Of a DNA stretch of 64,000 nt, positions 63,519 to 64,000 are shown in pieces; position 1 is the first letter of the stretch, and each line of letters opens with the position of its first letter. The notes beneath the pieces are model-generated. The model did not search any database. It had not been told where the DNA came from and saw only the letters and a program-made list of their open reading frames with translations. The position numbers and the translations under genes are program-made. Source of the DNA: Serratia proteamaculans. Its GTDB lineage: Bacteria; Pseudomonadota; Gammaproteobacteria; Enterobacterales; Enterobacteriaceae. The stretch covers positions 1,674,001 through 1,738,000 of the forward strand of contig NZ_SWDE01000001.1 of the NCBI RefSeq assembly GCF_013337185.1, written 5' to 3'.

Positions 63519-64000
63519 GTGGACAGACAACGCTACCTGCAACATATTGGCTTCGCAGGCATCCCCAAGCCCGACCTTGCGACGCTGCAACAATTACACC
63601 GCGGCCATATGCTGAAGGTTCCCTTTGAAAACCTGAGCATTATTTATCAGCAGGGGATCCATCTGGAAGAAGAAGCGCTGTTCAATAAAATTGTCGAACA
63701 CAACCGCGGCGGCTTTTGCTATGAACTGAACCGGCTGTTTGCTCTGCTGTTGCAGGACATCGGCTTTAGCGTTCATTTTATTTCCGGTGAGATCCGCGCC
63801 CGCGATGGCAGCTTCGGCCCGCAGTTCGACCATATGGCACTGATGGTGGAGCTGGACCAGCCGTATTTAGTGGACGTGGGTTTTGGGGATTCTTTTCTGA
63901 CGCCGCTAATGATCACCACCGCCGAGCAACAACCACAAAGCACCGGCACCTTCCACCTGGAACAGGAAGGCGAGATTTACTACCTGGAGCGCCGCAACGG
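63519..64000 (+). CDS. nhoA: Arylamine N-acetyltransferase, 5' part
   Basis: The window ends within this gene; about 160 of an expected 280 residues are seen. GTG start at 63519 with GAG 8 nt upstream; the frame reads MDRQRYLQHIGFAGIPKPDL. The catalytic triad is complete: Cys67 (RGGFCYE), His105 (FDHMAL) and Asp119 (VDVGFGDSF). It transfers acetyl from acetyl-CoA to arylamines and hydroxylamines in the cytoplasm. Positions and motifs match NhoA/NAT. Confidence 0.9.
   Translation, partial: MDRQRYLQHIGFAGIPKPDLATLQQLHRGHMLKVPFENLSIIYQQGIHLEEEALFNKIVEHNRGGFCYELNRLFALLLQDIGFSVHFISGEIRARDGSFGPQFDHMALMVELDQPYLVDVGFGDSFLTPLMITTAEQQPQSTGTFHLEQEGEIYYLERRN

Overview
The window reads as the chromosome of an Enterobacterales bacterium, most like Serratia or a close Yersiniaceae relative (inference from gene content and protein similarity, no database search). 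Many proteins are close to E. coli proteins I recognise: AmyA, LsrK, LsrG, ComR, BhsA, BglX, Dld, YohC, PbpG, YohD, YajD, YjaB, YedI, AnsP, DdlA. They are mixed with many accessory genes. I see no rRNA, tRNA, CRISPR array, insertion sequence or prophage.

Layout. 0.1-13.5 kb: a GntR regulator with an MFS carrier; a second, Gram-positive-type trpS behind a trp-style attenuator; a LysR/SDR/dehydrogenase group; isochorismatase-like, SUFU-domain and DUF2236 proteins; a LysR/quinone oxidoreductase pair; yjaB; and a comR-bhsA-bhsA stress locus with repeated operator-like sites. 13.7-22.9 kb: cytoplasmic alpha-amylase, RIO kinase, AraC/LysE genes, lsrG and lsrK facing away from each other across an ERIC element with the rest of the lsr locus missing, and an MFS/LysR pair. 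22.9-28.1 kb: yajD, a small ParA plus basic-partner cassette surrounded by TTAATAAG-type repeats, and a FecBCD-type (Mol) transporter operon ending in a ModA-like gene behind a good match to a ModE box. 28.2-38.3 kb: bglX, an aminotransferase plus amino-acid binding protein, an unexplained transcribed-looking locus, ddlA, a ParD-like gene overlapping a second methionine aminopeptidase, and dld. 38.3-52.3 kb: transporters, yohC, acyltransferases, a DUF1460 lipoprotein, a MetQ-like lipoprotein, a TipA-like MerR regulator, yedI, an AEC carrier with a clavaminate-synthase-like oxygenase, pbpG, an S-adenosylhomocysteinase-like gene and yohD. 52.3-64 kb: LysR/PACE efflux pair, ansP, a HalD-like oxygenase, TupA-like ATP-grasp and Wzx-like flippase genes, three GcvA-type LysR genes and the start of an arylamine N-acetyltransferase.

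How it fits together. Genes also neighbouring in E. coli (bglX, dld, yohC, pbpG, yohD) form a backbone into which accessory modules have been placed, typically a regulator divergent from one enzyme or exporter. Eight LysR genes lie in the window. The most noteworthy item is the 17-residue leader peptide with tandem Trp codons, followed by mutually exclusive hairpins and a terminator, in front of the second trpS. The ParA cassette with dispersed sites, the parD-like/map pair, the ModE-box mol operon and the collapsed lsr locus also merit attention.
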